Shown in pieces: positions 12,063-23,607 of a stretch of DNA of 64,000 nucleotides; the stretch's first letter is position 1, and each line of letters begins with the position of its first letter. The position numbers and the translations under genes are program-made. Below the pieces are notes generated by a model. That model was not told where the DNA came from. It saw only the letters and a program-made list of their open reading frames with translations, and did not search any database. This DNA comes from Massospora cicadina (taxonomy: Eukaryota > Entomophthoromycota > Entomophthoromycetes > Entomophthorales > Entomophthoraceae), in NCBI GenBank assembly GCA_022478985.1, contig JAKSZP010009258.1:178519-242518 (forward strand). The letters run 5' to 3'.

Positions 12063-13250
12063 GCTGGAGAAATCAACTGTGTACTCAATTTATCACAGTT
12101 CTTGAGTGACATCCACAATAGAATGTCCATATCCTCATTTATAAATAACTTTGTATGATCCTGACCAATTGGTCCCCAATATATTATCACGTCTACCCAG
12201 TCAGTGATGATAGAAAAGGACTAAATCACCAAGTTGTAGGTATGCAGAGGAGCATGCTTATAATTAAACAGATTAGTTTCTCTGGTAGTGTTAGCAGACA
12301 AATTTATGGAAGCCAGTGCCTGAGGTCAGATGAACTTGTTAAAAATACTTCTCATAGTAATTTCAGGGGCTTTGGGGAGGCTTGATATAACATGGCTTGC
12401 ACTTTAGAGGCCATTGAGGATTCCTACCACACAAAGATTGGAAGGGATACATATTGATAATCTGATTATAACTTATTCTATGGGCAAGGATTGCACTAGA
12501 AAGATATTGCAGCCAAGGTAGAGGGTCAGTCGAGGCCATTTTTACAGAGGGTTGAGGTTAATGACCATTTACATACTCTACGATTCCATTGGTTGCAGTA
12601 TGGTAAGTAGTGGAAAACACTTGAGAGGACCCCATTAACTCAGTTAATTCATTATTAGCGACAATAAAAAACTATGTCTATTATCAGAGAGAATTATGTT
12701 AGATCACCCATGTTGGGCGATAATTTGATTATATAAGAACGTGGTGGTAGCTTTTGACAAGGTAGAGGGTAGGGATATAGCTTTGACCTACTTGGTTAAA
12801 TGATCAACAGCCAGAATGAGGAATTGATGGCCATTAGTTCTCGAGGGAGTGGACCCACAACATCAATACTTATAGTATGTAAGGATTCACTGTGTGGAGC
12901 CACTGGATGTAGTTTTTGGGGATTAGGTTCGTCCTGTTTTTACATACCAAACAGGGTTTTAATACATCTAGAATTGAGATGAGCATCCCTTCTCAATAAC
13001 ATTGAGTCTTGACCCACTGGTAAGTTTCTGAATTCCTCTGTGGCCAAATTACAGATGCTCCTATAGTATAACATCTGTGAGAGCCAAAGGTCAGATGTAG
13101 GGTAACCATTTTTGTGATACAAGTTTATACAAGCCACCATTTTATTCTGAATATTTTCCAAGCTTTTCGCTAATTATTTTTGATTAGTTGGGGACCCATT
13201 TTTTCATAAATGAGTTGAGTTAAAAATCATAGAATCAATCTTCAAAGGGA
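12063..13250 (-). pseudogene. G integrase, broken
   Basis: The minus strand shows SIDVVGPLPREL (first acidic residue) near 12860, then a segment like AVDHLTKWV with frameshifts. Further down are NGIVEYVNG near 12560 and AILAYRISYNQI-like sequence with YPFQSLYGRNPQWPLK near 12420-12450. This matches the layout of the family A integrase. There are many stops, and the C terminus ends near the F-type solo LTR. Confidence 0.75.
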
Positions 13251-14444
13251 CATCTAAAGTTAATATGGTTAACCTTGATAAACAAGCCGCATCTTTGATG
13301 TATGGCCCTGGATGATGGATAATGAAATAATCATAGTTTTGAGTTTAAACCCCATTGGGCTTATCTCCCATCAGGATCCTTCATCTGTTGAAGCCATCGC
13401 AACAAGGCTTGTTTGGTAATTATGGTAAAATGAATCCCATATAAATAAGGTTGGAAATCTTTTTTTTAGTACTTAAGATTGGAAACTCTTAATAGCCAAT
13501 AGTACCACCAAACACTCTCACTCTGGAACAATATAGTTGCATTTGGATTTAGCAGGGTAAAGCTATAATATGCAATAGGATGATCCACCAAGTTTTTGTC
13601 ATGCTGTGATAGTATAGCTCAAATAGCTATATCTCTAGCATCAACAATAAAAGTAAAATGGCATTTCACAATTAAAATGCATAAGTACAGGAGAGTGGGA
13701 GAAAGCTACATGAATAACGTCAAAGGCCTGTTGTTTGTTCCTCTTTCCATTAAAATGATACTTATTTCTTCAACAGATGCACTAAAGGCTTGAGGGTTTT
13801 GCCAAAGTATGAATAAATTGGCAAAAATATCCCACCATCTCTAAAAAGACTTGTACATCTTATAGGCATTTAGGGGGACATCTTAGAAATGGCTGTAACT
13901 TTGTTGTCAATTGGTTTATTCCAGCCTTACTTACCTTATGGCCAAAAAATCCATTTCACCTTATAAAAAAGGAACATTTGGAAGGCTTTGACTTTATAGA
14001 ATCTTGGCATAATGGCTAAAAACCTCTCTTAGGTGGGCCAGGAGATCGGTAAAAGTTTGCAAACTAATTATATTGTCAAGATATACTAACACACAAGAGC
14101 GTTTTAAAACTCCCCAAACCGTCCATTGATCTTTTAAAGGTGGCAGGGACGTTGCATAACCCCTACAGCATCTGTGTAGGCTCAAACAATTCTTAGCTAG
14201 AAATGAGGCCTCATTTTTTGCGTTCTTCAGGGGATAAGTCAATCTTCCAATAGCCACTGGTGAGGTCCATTACTAAAAAATAATGGGATCCTGACATTAA
14301 GCATTAGGAAAGGTCTATTTGAGGTAAATGATAAATATCTTTGTGTAAAAAAATTTAGTTGTCAATAATCCATAACAACTCAAAGCCCACTCTTGGAAAA
14401 TGGGTTTGCTATTCCAAAATCAGGTAGCTCTTGAATCTGGATGG

Positions 14445-15163
14445 TGTGGAGGGGATCAAATATTAGGACAGGATTTGGGATAACCAGATTCCCTTTTATT
14501 ATATAGATATTAATCTGAACCAATAGGTGGGCCTCAACTTAGGGGTAATACAATTAGGGAAGTAAACTCATATTAGGTGCCCTTATTTTGATCCTCAGCA
14601 GACGATCTAGACTTGGATCATAATGTTGAGGACCCTTGGACATGGTCTAGCACTTCAGGGTACAAAAAGGCCTAGAAGTGGCTCTCAAATATTAGAAATT
14701 AAATATATAAATAGGATCAGAGGTATTGAGAAATCTAATATGTTTATTTTGATAGTTGGGACTCTTTTATAGGGTCATCAATAATATAAATAAAAGTTGA
14801 TATCCTGATTTCTAATAATAGAGACTTTCTTCAGATATCAGATACAATGGGTATTAGAAAAATAATACTAAATAAGGTAATATCATAACAAGGTTGCTAC
14901 CTAGCACCTTGTAGGATCGTATAAGAATGATTTCATCCCAAGTTGGATAGGATATCGTCCTTTAAGGTCTAGATCACCAAAGGATCTGGAATCCTTTGGT
15001 GAATTATTATTAAAACCTATTAGGCTTTTAGCCTACTACCTCGAGACTTAGCCTTAATGATAGTGTCAAGGTTTACCCCAGGATAAGGCTTAACCTTTTA
15101 GTATAAAATCCTGATCGTCATCTTTTTTTATAAATTAATAAAAGTGGAAAAGATACAGTTTTT
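14445..15163. mobile_element. 719-bp insertion inside the RT of G
   Basis: Interrupts RT between the LEAG and ELLWIID blocks. It is flanked by the direct repeat GGATGG (14439-14444 and 15164-15169). The sequence is AT-rich and starts TGTGGAGG on the + strand. No domain was seen. It contains a perfect hairpin at 14974-15002. It could be a solo LTR or a small non-autonomous element; the ends do not decide. Confidence 0.5.
14974..15002. repeat. Perfect 12-bp inverted repeat (hairpin)
   Basis: TCACCAAAGGAT, a CTGGA loop, then ATCCTTTGGTGA. It lies inside the 719-bp insert. It is not followed by a T-run typical of a terminator. Confidence 0.8.
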
Positions 15164-15879
15164 GGATGGCACTAGTAGCCAGCTTCTAGCAGTTGTTTTA
15201 GTTCCATGGTGAATTAAGCTCCTTGACTTAGAAAATTTTTGGTAAATTTAAGGACTTAAATGGGGGTGATCCTTAGTTTTGAATTGGTGAATTTATCCTG
15301 ACATCTTCCCTTAGTCACATGGTCCCAATGAGATGATATCCTTATACTCTTCAAGGATGGCTTCTACACTCTGGCGTTCATTGGGAGTGAGGCTGTCCCC
15401 AACCTTGCTTATGACCAAAGTTAATGTGGGTAAGGGATCAAACCCTAAATCTTGTAGAGAATTTAAAATGCTTACATTTACGATATTTTCAATAAGACAG
15501 AGTTTTAGATAGGCGATAAATTTTTTTTGAGGAACTTGGAGGGTCTTTATTTATTAATTTTCTAGTAAAATGGAGATAATTTCCCATAGGCGGGGTCTAA
15601 AATTCCAGGACAGGTCAATGCTTCTTTGTTAAACGGGTTAGGGTGTCAGTATAATTCTATACTTGGTTAGGAAGGAATGTGAATCTTAATTCTAGAATCC
15701 ATGATAACTTGAGAGCCAGGTGATATATTAATAGGATGGGGGCTTACAGGGGTAACCCGTCCTCTGCATCAACAGCCTCAGGTGGTAACTTAGCTTTATC
15801 TACCAAGTTTTGGTACTCTACTATGCAATTAAAGTTGGGATATTTGATGAAGCTGGTCAATTTTTTTGGGGACCCCTTA

Positions 15880-16340
15880 TTTTTGATCAGGGATAACAAA
15901 TATTAAAGATATCCAATATCAAAAAAGAAGGGTAATTTTCTTTGTGATTAATAATGCAATTAAACTCCTGCATTATTTGTATTCCAATAAGCAATTCATA
16001 GTTATTATTTTCTAATGCTATAGCAGGAGTAGTAATCAACAGTTTTCTGAATCAGAGGGGTAAGGTATCCCTGTAGGTTGGGACCATCTAGTGCTAAAAA
16101 AGAGGGGTAAGTCATAAAACGCCTATTTGCTCTAGTAGACTGATTCATAGCCGCCCCATATTCAGCTTTGTGGATAATGTATGGAGTCATTTTTGATTTT
16201 TTGAATAAGTTAAGAGAACGTAACGTTAACTAGAGAGCCAGTATCAATTATAGCCAAGACTTTACCTTATGAATGACTACCTCTAATTGCACCACCAAAA
16301 TCAAAAACTGAATTAACAGCTAATAAACTTTTATTAGGTA
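15880..16340 (-). pseudogene. G aspartic protease, broken
   Basis: The minus strand reads LAIIDTGSLVNV near 16230, with the catalytic Asp-Thr-Gly intact. It is followed in another frame by ALENNNYELLIGIQIMQEFN and CIINHKENYPSFLI (15930-16030). This parallels A1 (AILDTGSPVNVIS, then DMLIGTQFMFEYEGIINMK). The flap and C-terminal region are therefore conserved between A and G. Frameshifted. Confidence 0.82.
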
Positions 16341-16399
16341 ATTGTAGCAGGAGAGCAGAGGATTTTGGCGCGGCCAATCTCAGGGTTTTTCAATGTGTT

Positions 16400-17068
16400 T
16401 GTAAAGTTTTTTCAGCTATTCTTGGCTCTCATTAGAGGAGCTGACAGCAAGAATTCAATTGGGTACTTGAACAATGTAAAAATAAGAAAGATGTAAGTCT
16501 TTATTCCCTTTAATAATAAGAGGTACTTAAATTTCAGCAGGAGAAGCTAATACAAAAAACCTAATGTACTTTGCATAGAGCTAGAAGGTTGAGGCACCTG
16601 AGTGTTTTCAGCAGAGGAAACTTTGTGAACTATGCTGACTGATCTTTTGCAACCCAACTTTGACGAAGTTTGTGGTGATTTTTATGGTGTTATTGTTTTT
16701 TTGCAATAATTGCAAAATAAAGGATATGGGCGATTCAGGGAGTGTAAATACTAACAATTGAGGCTGAGGCTTATTATTAGGATGGGGTGGACTGGTTGAT
16801 CTAAAAAGATCAGCAGAAATCTCCATGATGGCTTCTTTAAATACAAAAGAGACGTAAGGTTGGGGTTCACTGCTTTAAAATAGTGTAGGATATTAGGCAT
16901 ATTTTTGAATGCTGATAAAGAGGCAGTGATAGCATCTTTCAACATAAGATAATTCAAGGCAACTAAAGTCTGAGCCTCATGATAAGTTTAGAGGCAAACC
17001 CATTAATGTTTTTCCCTGATTATGGCTCAATCTCATAAATGTCTGTTTATGGTTGAATAAAGTAAAGC
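16400..17068 (-). pseudogene. G gag, C-terminal part, broken
   Basis: The minus strand gives FNHKQTFMRLSHNQGKTLM near 17050, the counterpart of the FNRDKQAFMRLSMYEGKPT stretch in A1 gag. Pro-rich and Gln-rich open segments follow (16608-16826). The N-terminal half lies across element F, at 23608-25240. The F insertion point falls inside the conserved block, between LLQEF and SFTLFNHKQ. Confidence 0.75.
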
Positions 17069-18438
17069 TGTAAGTCTCAGGGAACATCCTTTAGCTCTCA
17101 ATTGGGTCATCTTCCCTTTTCTGAATAAAAAGACACCAAAGAGGATGGTGGTACCTCTCATCACTCAGGGCGATCTCGCTCACGTAGTAGATGAGTGGTG
17201 GGTGACAGCTCATCCACTTTGGATCCCACCCCCAATACCCACACTCACCTTGGCAGAACTGTTGCGCGGAATTAGTGAAATCTGTGCTGAGATTACTAAA
17301 TTGCAATTTGTTGGATCTAATTTGGCGGTAATCTGGCTGATGCCTGAAACTTGAATGGCTGTAAAAGCATGAAGAATGAGATATCATCCAGATCGCCTGA
17401 CGGTTCCAATTCAATCACTAAACCAGTAGAACAAATATTGGGCACCATCGATGAGGGTTTGAAGCCCTCTGATAGTAATTTGGGCATTGCGCCCAATGTG
17501 CTGCTGTTGACAAAATAAATGGTTAAATGACCTAGCGCGATTGGGTTGGCCATCCTGAACCCATTCCCAACCAAATGGACCCAACCCTATATGGGATGGC
17601 CTTGGGGATTCCCATCGCCCGTCAGGCCAAACGCCATCATGCTAACCATCAGAAATGTAGTTGAGCCCTGGTTCAGACGTTTCAGGTCAAACTGACAGAG
17701 ACTCGGCCCACCGTTAAATTTTGTAATGTTGTTCCCCAAGGAATAAACCTGCCCATTCCCAAACAATTCTCCAGTTAGGTCAAATTTGTGGGACCTGACC
17801 CCATCCTGTCACTACCCAAATTGACCACTATTTAATCAGTTGCATGGCGCTGAGAAAATTGTTGGTCAATTTTCTTACTTTTCTTTTTAAATAAAATTTT
17901 ACCTAAAAATCCAAATTTTTTATTTTCCATTCTGACTGCATCCCAGATGGCATTTCCTTGGTGGCCTGTCACCCCGCACTCCAGGTGGGCTTTACCAATT
18001 CTTTTGGTCACTATGGCTCCATCCATCACCAATTGGGCCCAGTGAGTCTGACACTTTTGGCTTTACAACCCCACTCTTATAAACTTCTGGCAACAATACA
18101 TGGGGATCTTATGGCCCTATGTCCATCAATGGAAAGTAAGAATCCATCTCCTTTTTGCCCCCAATGAGATGGCCTCTCAAGCCAAGAATCTCGTCGTAAC
18201 TATCCCAGTAATTCCACCCCCTGCAGCAAGGCCCCTTGGGTTGGGAGTGGGCTCATTGTGGTTTGTCGTTGGGATACTCTTCACCCTGTTGTTGCACCAC
18301 CACTTTGTGGTATTACATTTCTCAGCTCCATATCAAGTTGTACGGATGGCAATGCCTCTGGCATTCTGTCTTGCTTTTGGGTGCTCATGCATCCCAATTG
18401 GCAGGCTGGTCTAAACTTCTTCTGCCATTTCCATGACG
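17069..18438 (+). repeat. 5' LTR of F
   Basis: Starts TGTAAGTCTCAGGGAACATC and ends CCATGACG, where the 3' LTR has CCATGACA. It is unusually long and GC-richer than its surroundings. No TGG-type primer site follows directly (the next bases are TAATTGACCAACC), so the priming mode is unclear. Confidence 0.93.
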
Positions 18439-18514
18439 TAATTGACCAACCATTGTTCCTAGCTACTTCCGCCTTGGTTTTTGAATTGGGCGCCACAGTG
18501 GTTACCTCTACCAG

Positions 18515-19144
18515 ATGAACGTACAATCAGTTGTATGTTGTTTGTTATTCGTTTGGTCACTTTCTGACTTTGGGAGAAGCATCCACTCTATTTTGGGAAA
18601 CCTTCTTCAAGCTACCCAAGATGTGAAGATTGCATCTCTTCTTACTTCCTCTGGCCCAGAGGAAATGATTTTCCCCGCCCTCATACCTCAAATTTTCGCC
18701 CCAGATAAGGACCCTGACCCTGGTCCTGACATACTCATTATTTCTTCAGTCATCCATGAGTTGGGCAAATCTCCCAATAAACAGAATTCCGCTTATTTCC
18801 TTGTCCCTATGAAAATCAGTATCGGTCTGCATCATGTCTCCTTTGAAGCTCTGGTGGATACTGGAGTAGCAAGGAACTTTATGAGTGTTGAGTTGGAACA
18901 GCAATTAAAACTGGAAATGGATGTGGGCTCCTCAGTAATGGTGGCCTCATCTGCTTATCAGTCTTCATATGTCATTCGCCAGCCAATACACTTCTCAATC
19001 CACCAATATAACTTCTGTGATCATTTTTTGGCCATGCTGAACATGGTATTCCCGGTGATCTTAGGTGTGGGATGGTGGCATCAACAATATGTGAAGATTC
19101 ATTTAGAGTCTAATACGTTGTCATTTACCAATGATGATTCATAG
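18515..19144 (+). pseudogene. F aspartic protease with short N-terminal leader
   Basis: An open 209-codon frame beginning within 80 bp of the LTR. Residues ~1-100 show no gag domain. Then VSFEALVDTGVARNFMSVEL carries the catalytic Asp-Thr-Gly, and the C terminus has the typical VILGVGWW block. The frame continues as RT only after a stop at 19142. The protease itself looks structurally complete. The gene as a whole lacks gag, so autonomous particle formation is doubtful unless gag is encoded elsewhere (see the LTR frame). Confidence 0.85.
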
Positions 19145-19229
19145 GGAGAGTTCCCTTTGATTAACACCCTCAAAAAATACAAGGGACCAGCTCTATCACT
19201 ACCTTAGTTACTTCCACGGGCATTCCGGC

Positions 19230-20620
19230 CAATTTTCCCAAAAGCCTAATGCAATATTGGAGAATCTTTGACATGGAAAAAGCGGATTGTCTGCCAAAAC
19301 ATACTAGGTACAATTGTGGATTTCGGACAACTGTGGAGTTAGTGAACATCAACTGCCCGTTGTATCCTCATACAAAGGAGGAAGAGGTTGCACTCAACAC
19401 CTAGTTGGACGATATGTTAAAAAGGTTGGTTGTTCTAAGAGACCTCACCCGTCGCCTCCCCTATTGTCTTTGCAAGAAAATCGGATGGATCGATCCATCC
19501 TTGTGTGGATTATGGTCACTTGAACGAAATAACAATTACAGATCCCTACTCATTGCCTTTAGAGCAGACAATCAGTCAGGCAATTGCAAAATCCCGTGTG
19601 TTTTCAAAACTGGATCTTGTGAACGCTTTCAACCAAATTTGGGTGATGGAAGGACAGGAATGGTTGACCGCAATCTGAACAAGGTGAGGCATTTTTCAAT
19701 TTCGCGTAATGCCCTTTGGGTTGAAAAATGCTCCCACTACATTTCAACAAATGATTGACAACGCGTTAGGGGATCTCCAGTTCTCTTGTGCTATTGCATA
19801 CATTGATGATATCCTAGTTCATTCCACAACTCCCAAACAACATGCTATTGACTTAGAAGCGATGGTGGTCGCTTTTCATAAAGCAGGGCTGTTCTGCAAA
19901 GCTTCCAAGTGTGAGTTTTATAAGGAAGAGGTCACATTTCTCAGAAACCTGGTTCTCAAAGAAGGTGTCGCTATCCCTCCCAACAAATTAGATGCTATCC
20001 AAGAATGGCCAACTCCAACTACACAGAGGCAACTTTGGAGTTTCTTGGGAACTATCATTATTTCAAAAAAAATTTCCCCTGCACTTTTTCAGTTGGCTGC
20101 CCCGCTCCATCATCTCACGGGAAAAAATGTACCGTTTTGTTGGACCCCCAAATGCCAGCAGCCGTTTAAATTGATCAAGGAGGTGTTCATGTCTCCTCCC
20201 ATCTTGAAACATGCCGATCCTACCAAACCATATATCATCGCATGTGATGCTTCATCGGTAGCAGTGAGCGCGGTGCTGCTTCAGGACCATGATGGTCTTG
20301 AACATCCAGACACTTATTTTTCCCAAAAATTCACTGCTACGGAGCAGTCTTGGGCCATTTATGACAAGGAACTGGCTGCTGTTGCATGGGCATTAACTCA
20401 TTGGTGGTACCTGTTTCAAGGTGCTCGTCATGAGCTAATGGTTTGCATGGATCACCAGGCTCTCTTGTATTTCCGCAAACCCCAAAAATTGGCACACAGG
20501 CAGGCCTGAACCTATTGGGACCTGTGCAGTTTTAATTTCAAATATGAATTTGTCAAAGGTGCGCTCAATGTCCTTCCCAATTTCCTAAGCTGTAGCCATG
20601 CTCACTGTCCCTTGGAACCT
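19230..20620 (+). pseudogene. F reverse transcriptase and RNase H, frameshifted
   Basis: The RT N terminus (19260-19690) is spread over three frames. From 19709 to 20509 a single 266-codon frame is open: MPFGLKNAPTTFQQMIDNAL, then CAIAYIDDILVHS with both catalytic aspartates. RNase H has IIACDASSVAVSAVLLQ (Asp), YDKELAAVAWAL (Glu) and CMDHQALLYF (Asp). A TGA at about 20507 separates the end YEFVKGALNVLPNFLS. This RT/RH is among the better-kept ones in the window. Confidence 0.93.
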
Positions 20621-20809
20621 GAGTAAGTGGATCTCATTACCGTGATCCCTGCCACTCAGATTCTGTTGATTGTTTCCTCCATTGTTTCCTCCACCGCGTT
20701 GTCTCCCAACGATCTGTTATTGGCCCAGGTGTTGGCCAAAAAACCTGCCCTGAGGGCGTGGAGTTAGCTGAGCAGTTGGCTCACTCAAGTCCCAAACACT
20801 CCCTATACT

Positions 20810-22110
20810 CCTTAGAAGAGGGACTCATTTACTTCCATTCTCACGTTTGGGTTCCCCCCCTCCTTCCGCCCAAAAGTATTCTGCGCACACCATGATCCCC
20901 CCACGGTCGGACATCCCAGTAACAAGAAATGCATCAATCTGATCAAGCGAACCTTCAATTGGGCAGGATTGGCCAAAGAGGTTCTGGCTTGGATCGCCAT
21001 TTGTGTTATTTGTGCTAGGGCCAAATCAGATTGCTCCGGTAAGAATGGCCTCCTGCACCCTTTACAGCAAGCGGAAGGTCCATGGACCTCAGTGTCCATA
21101 GATTTTATCATCAATATTCCCTGTTCTAATGGGTTCACAGCGGTGATGGTAGTGGTGGATCGCTTTACAAAATTTTCCCTTTTTTCCCTTGCACTTCTAG
21201 CAATTACATCAAAAGAAACTGCCCATCTTTTTGTACGACAAGTGTTTTTGATGTTCAGTCTTCCCCAGGAAATTGTTAGTGACTGGGGTGCTCAGTTTAC
21301 TGCACGCTTTTGGAGTGAACTCCTATCAATCCTGAAGATAACCCCCTGTTGATCCACAGCATATCACCCCAGTCCAACGGTCAGACCGAGCAGGTTAAAC
21401 AAGTTCTTGAACAGTACCTGCGTTGCTATGCTGCAGCAGCGCAGGATACTTGGGCCGGTGACTTGCCTCTTGCTCAATCTTGTGTACAATAATGGGATCC
21501 ACGCATCTACGGGGTTTTACCATATGAAGCAACGTTGGGTTATAACCCATCATTTTTAGTTGGGGCATGCTTGTGACCTGAGGTTCAAGCTGCCGCGGAT
21601 CATGTAACCATATTCAATTGACTCAAGCTTTAGTGCAGGAACACCTCACCAAAGCCATTGATGATTATAAGTAATTCATGGACTGTAAGCGCCTTCCAGG
21701 TCATGACTTTACGGTGGGTTCCTACGTCATGCTTAATACCCACCATTTGCAAATTCAAACCCCTTCCCGAAAGTTTGCCAGTAAGCATTCAGGTCCTCAC
21801 TTAGTGGAGGAAGTATTGGGTAATGGGGCGTTCCGCTTGAAGCTTCCCGCACATTGGAAGCAGCACCCAGTTTTCCATGTTTCCCAGTTGTCGCCCTTCA
21901 AGGGTGTAATTCCTATGGACCGGAACCAATAATCATCAATAATGAGGAAGAAGCTGAGGTAGAGTCTATCCTGGCATCTCGCAAGTCATGACAGTCAGTC
22001 CAATATCTCGTGGCCTGGAAATAATACCTGGCCTATGAAAATAGTTGGGTCAAGGCGCGCAATTGTGCGAATTGCATGGCCCTGGTCAAAGCCTTCCACC
22101 CTGAGGCTCC
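20810..22110 (+). pseudogene. F integrase with C-terminal chromodomain, broken
   Basis: The zinc finger is His-x-His near 20895 (HDPPTVGHPSNKK) plus ICVICARAK. The core is VSIDFIINIPCSNG and EIVSDWGAQFTARFW, with both aspartates kept. The third region SNGQTEQVKQVLEQYL keeps Glu but in another frame. The C-terminal domain is FRLKLPAHWKQHPVFHVSQL (21678-21932). The chromodomain is YLVAWK, ENSW, and then ALVKAFHPEAPHPP (about 21955-22110). Chromodomains direct integration to histone-marked chromatin in this clade. Stops and frameshifts are present. Confidence 0.9.
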
Positions 22111-22909
22111 CCACCCTCCTCAGAAGATCGTGACAATTAAGGATATCAAGTTGCCTAAAGCACACAAGAATGTGGCTCTGGCGCAGTTTCCCAGTGGGGA
22201 TGCCATTCCTTTGGAAAAAGGAAAGGGTAATGTAAGTCTCAGGGAACGTCCTTTGGCTCTTGATTGGGTCATCTTCCCATTCCCAAATAAAAAGACACAA
22301 AAGAGGATGGCAGTACCTCTCATCACTCAGGGCAATCTTGCTCACATAGTAAATGAGTGATGGGTGACAGCTCGTCCGCTTTGGATCCCACCCCCAATAC
22401 CCACACTCACCTCAGCAGAACTGTTGTGGGGAATTGGTGAAATCTATGCTGAGATTACCAAATTGAAATCAGTCAGATCTAATTTGGGAGGCAATCTGGC
22501 TGATGCCCAAAATTTGAATGGCTGTAAAAGCATGAAGAATGAGATATTGGCCGGATCACCTGATGGTTCCAATTCAATCACTAAACCAGTAGAACAAATA
22601 TCAGGTGCCATCAATGCGGGTTCAAAGCCCTCCGATAGTAATTTGAGTGTTGCGCCCAATGTGCTGCTGTTGACCAAATGAACTGTTAAATGACTGAGCG
22701 CGGGCGGGTTGGCTGTCCCAAACCTGTTCCCAACCAAATGGACACATCCCTATATGGGATGGCCTTGGGAGATTCCCATTGCCCATCAGGCCAAACGCCG
22801 TCATGCTAACCGTCAAAAACATAGTCAAGCCCTGGTTCAGACGTTTGAGGTCAAACTGATAGAGACTCGGCCACCGCCAAATTTTGCGATGTCAGTCCCC
22901 AAAGAATAA
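22076..22909 (+). pseudogene. Reading frame running from chromodomain into the F LTR
   Basis: One frame is open from 22076 through the polypurine tract into the LTR to 22909. It is broken only at 22358-22360 (TGA where the 5' LTR copy has TGG), by TGA at about 22679, and once more shortly after. Conserved-looking parts are QGNLAHIVNE, WIPPPIPTLTSAELLWGIGE, and further on TKWTHPYMGWPWEIPIAHQA. The F-type LTR of P (46897-47103, minus) keeps an open frame at the equivalent place. The function is unknown. It could be a displaced gag-like or accessory protein, or a C-terminal extension of pol. Confidence 0.5.
22211..22230 (+). other. Polypurine tract of F
   Basis: TTGGAAAAAGGAAAGGGTAA directly precedes the TGTAAGTC start of the 3' LTR. 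Confidence 0.85.
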
Positions 22910-23602
22910 GCCCGCCCATTCCCAAACAATTTACCAGTTAGGTCAAATTTGTGGGACCTGACCCCATCCTGTCACTACCCAATTGACCACTATTTAATCA
23001 GTTGCATGGCACTGAGAAATTTGTTGGTCAATTTTCTTACTTTCCTTTCCAAAAAGATTTTACCTAAAAATTCAATTTTTTTTATTTTCCATTCTGACTG
23101 CATCCCAGATGGCATTTCCATGGTGGCCCATCGCCCCGCACTCTGGGTGGGCTTTACCAATTCTTTTGGTCACTATGGCTCCATCCATCGCCAAAATGGG
23201 CCCAGCGAGTCTGACACTTTTGGCTTTACAACCCCACTCCTATGAACTTCTGGCAACAATACATGGGGATCTTATGGCCCTATGTCTATCAATGGAAAGA
23301 AAGAATCAATCTCCTTTTTGCCCCCAATGAGATGGCCTCTCAAGCCAAGAATCTAGTCATAACTATCCCAGTAATTCCACCTCTAGCAGCTAGAACCACT
23401 GAGTTGGGAATGGGTTCAGTGTGGTTTGTCGTTGGGATACTCCTCACCCTGTTGTTGCACCACCACTTCGTGGTATTACATTTCCCAGCTCCATATCAAA
23501 TCATATGGTTGGCAATGCCTCTGGCATTTTGGATTGCTTTTTGGGTGCTCACGCATCCCGACTGGCAGGCTGATCTAAACTTCTTCTGCCATTTCCATGA
23601 CA
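22231..23602 (+). repeat. 3' LTR of F
   Basis: 1372 bp, TGTAAGTCTCAGG to CCATGACA, with TSD AAAGC immediately after. Most differences from the 5' LTR are transitions. It contains a long, nearly open frame (see the next entry). Confidence 0.95.
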
Positions 23603-23607
23603 AAAGC

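Larger units (their letters stand above)
13390..15240 (-). pseudogene. G reverse transcriptase and RNase H, broken and split
   Basis: The RT N terminus (ELKQLLEAGY, near 15200) is separated from the rest by an insert at 14445-15163. The core reads FELLWIIDN, then MDLTSGYWKIDLSPEERKK (14210-14270), then LVYLDNIIS (about 14075) with Asn replacing the second catalytic Asp. RNase H follows: FIVDARDIAI and DHPIAYYS (13540-13660), then HFTIITKQALLRWLQQMKDP (13390-13450). The order and spacing match families A and B. Inactive. Confidence 0.85.
17069..23602 (+). mobile_element. Gypsy chromovirus, family F, nested in gag of G
   Basis: Complete element of 6534 bp. LTRs are 17069-18438 and 22231-23602 (1370 and 1372 bp, roughly nine bases in ten identical by eye). 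The perfect TSD AAAGC is at 17064-17068 and 23603-23607. The internal region holds PR, RT, RH and IN, then a chromodomain. No gag is visible between the 5' LTR and PR. Its catalytic motifs are better kept than those of A, B and G, consistent with a later insertion, but frameshifts and stops remain. Confidence 0.95.

Noticed and set aside
17958..18518. Overlapping + strand frames in the F 5' LTR with hydrophobic stretches
   Set aside because: Three frames are open at once because the LTR is GC-rich. They differ between the two LTRs and I could not decide on a real product. Only the frame continuous with pol is kept as a candidate.
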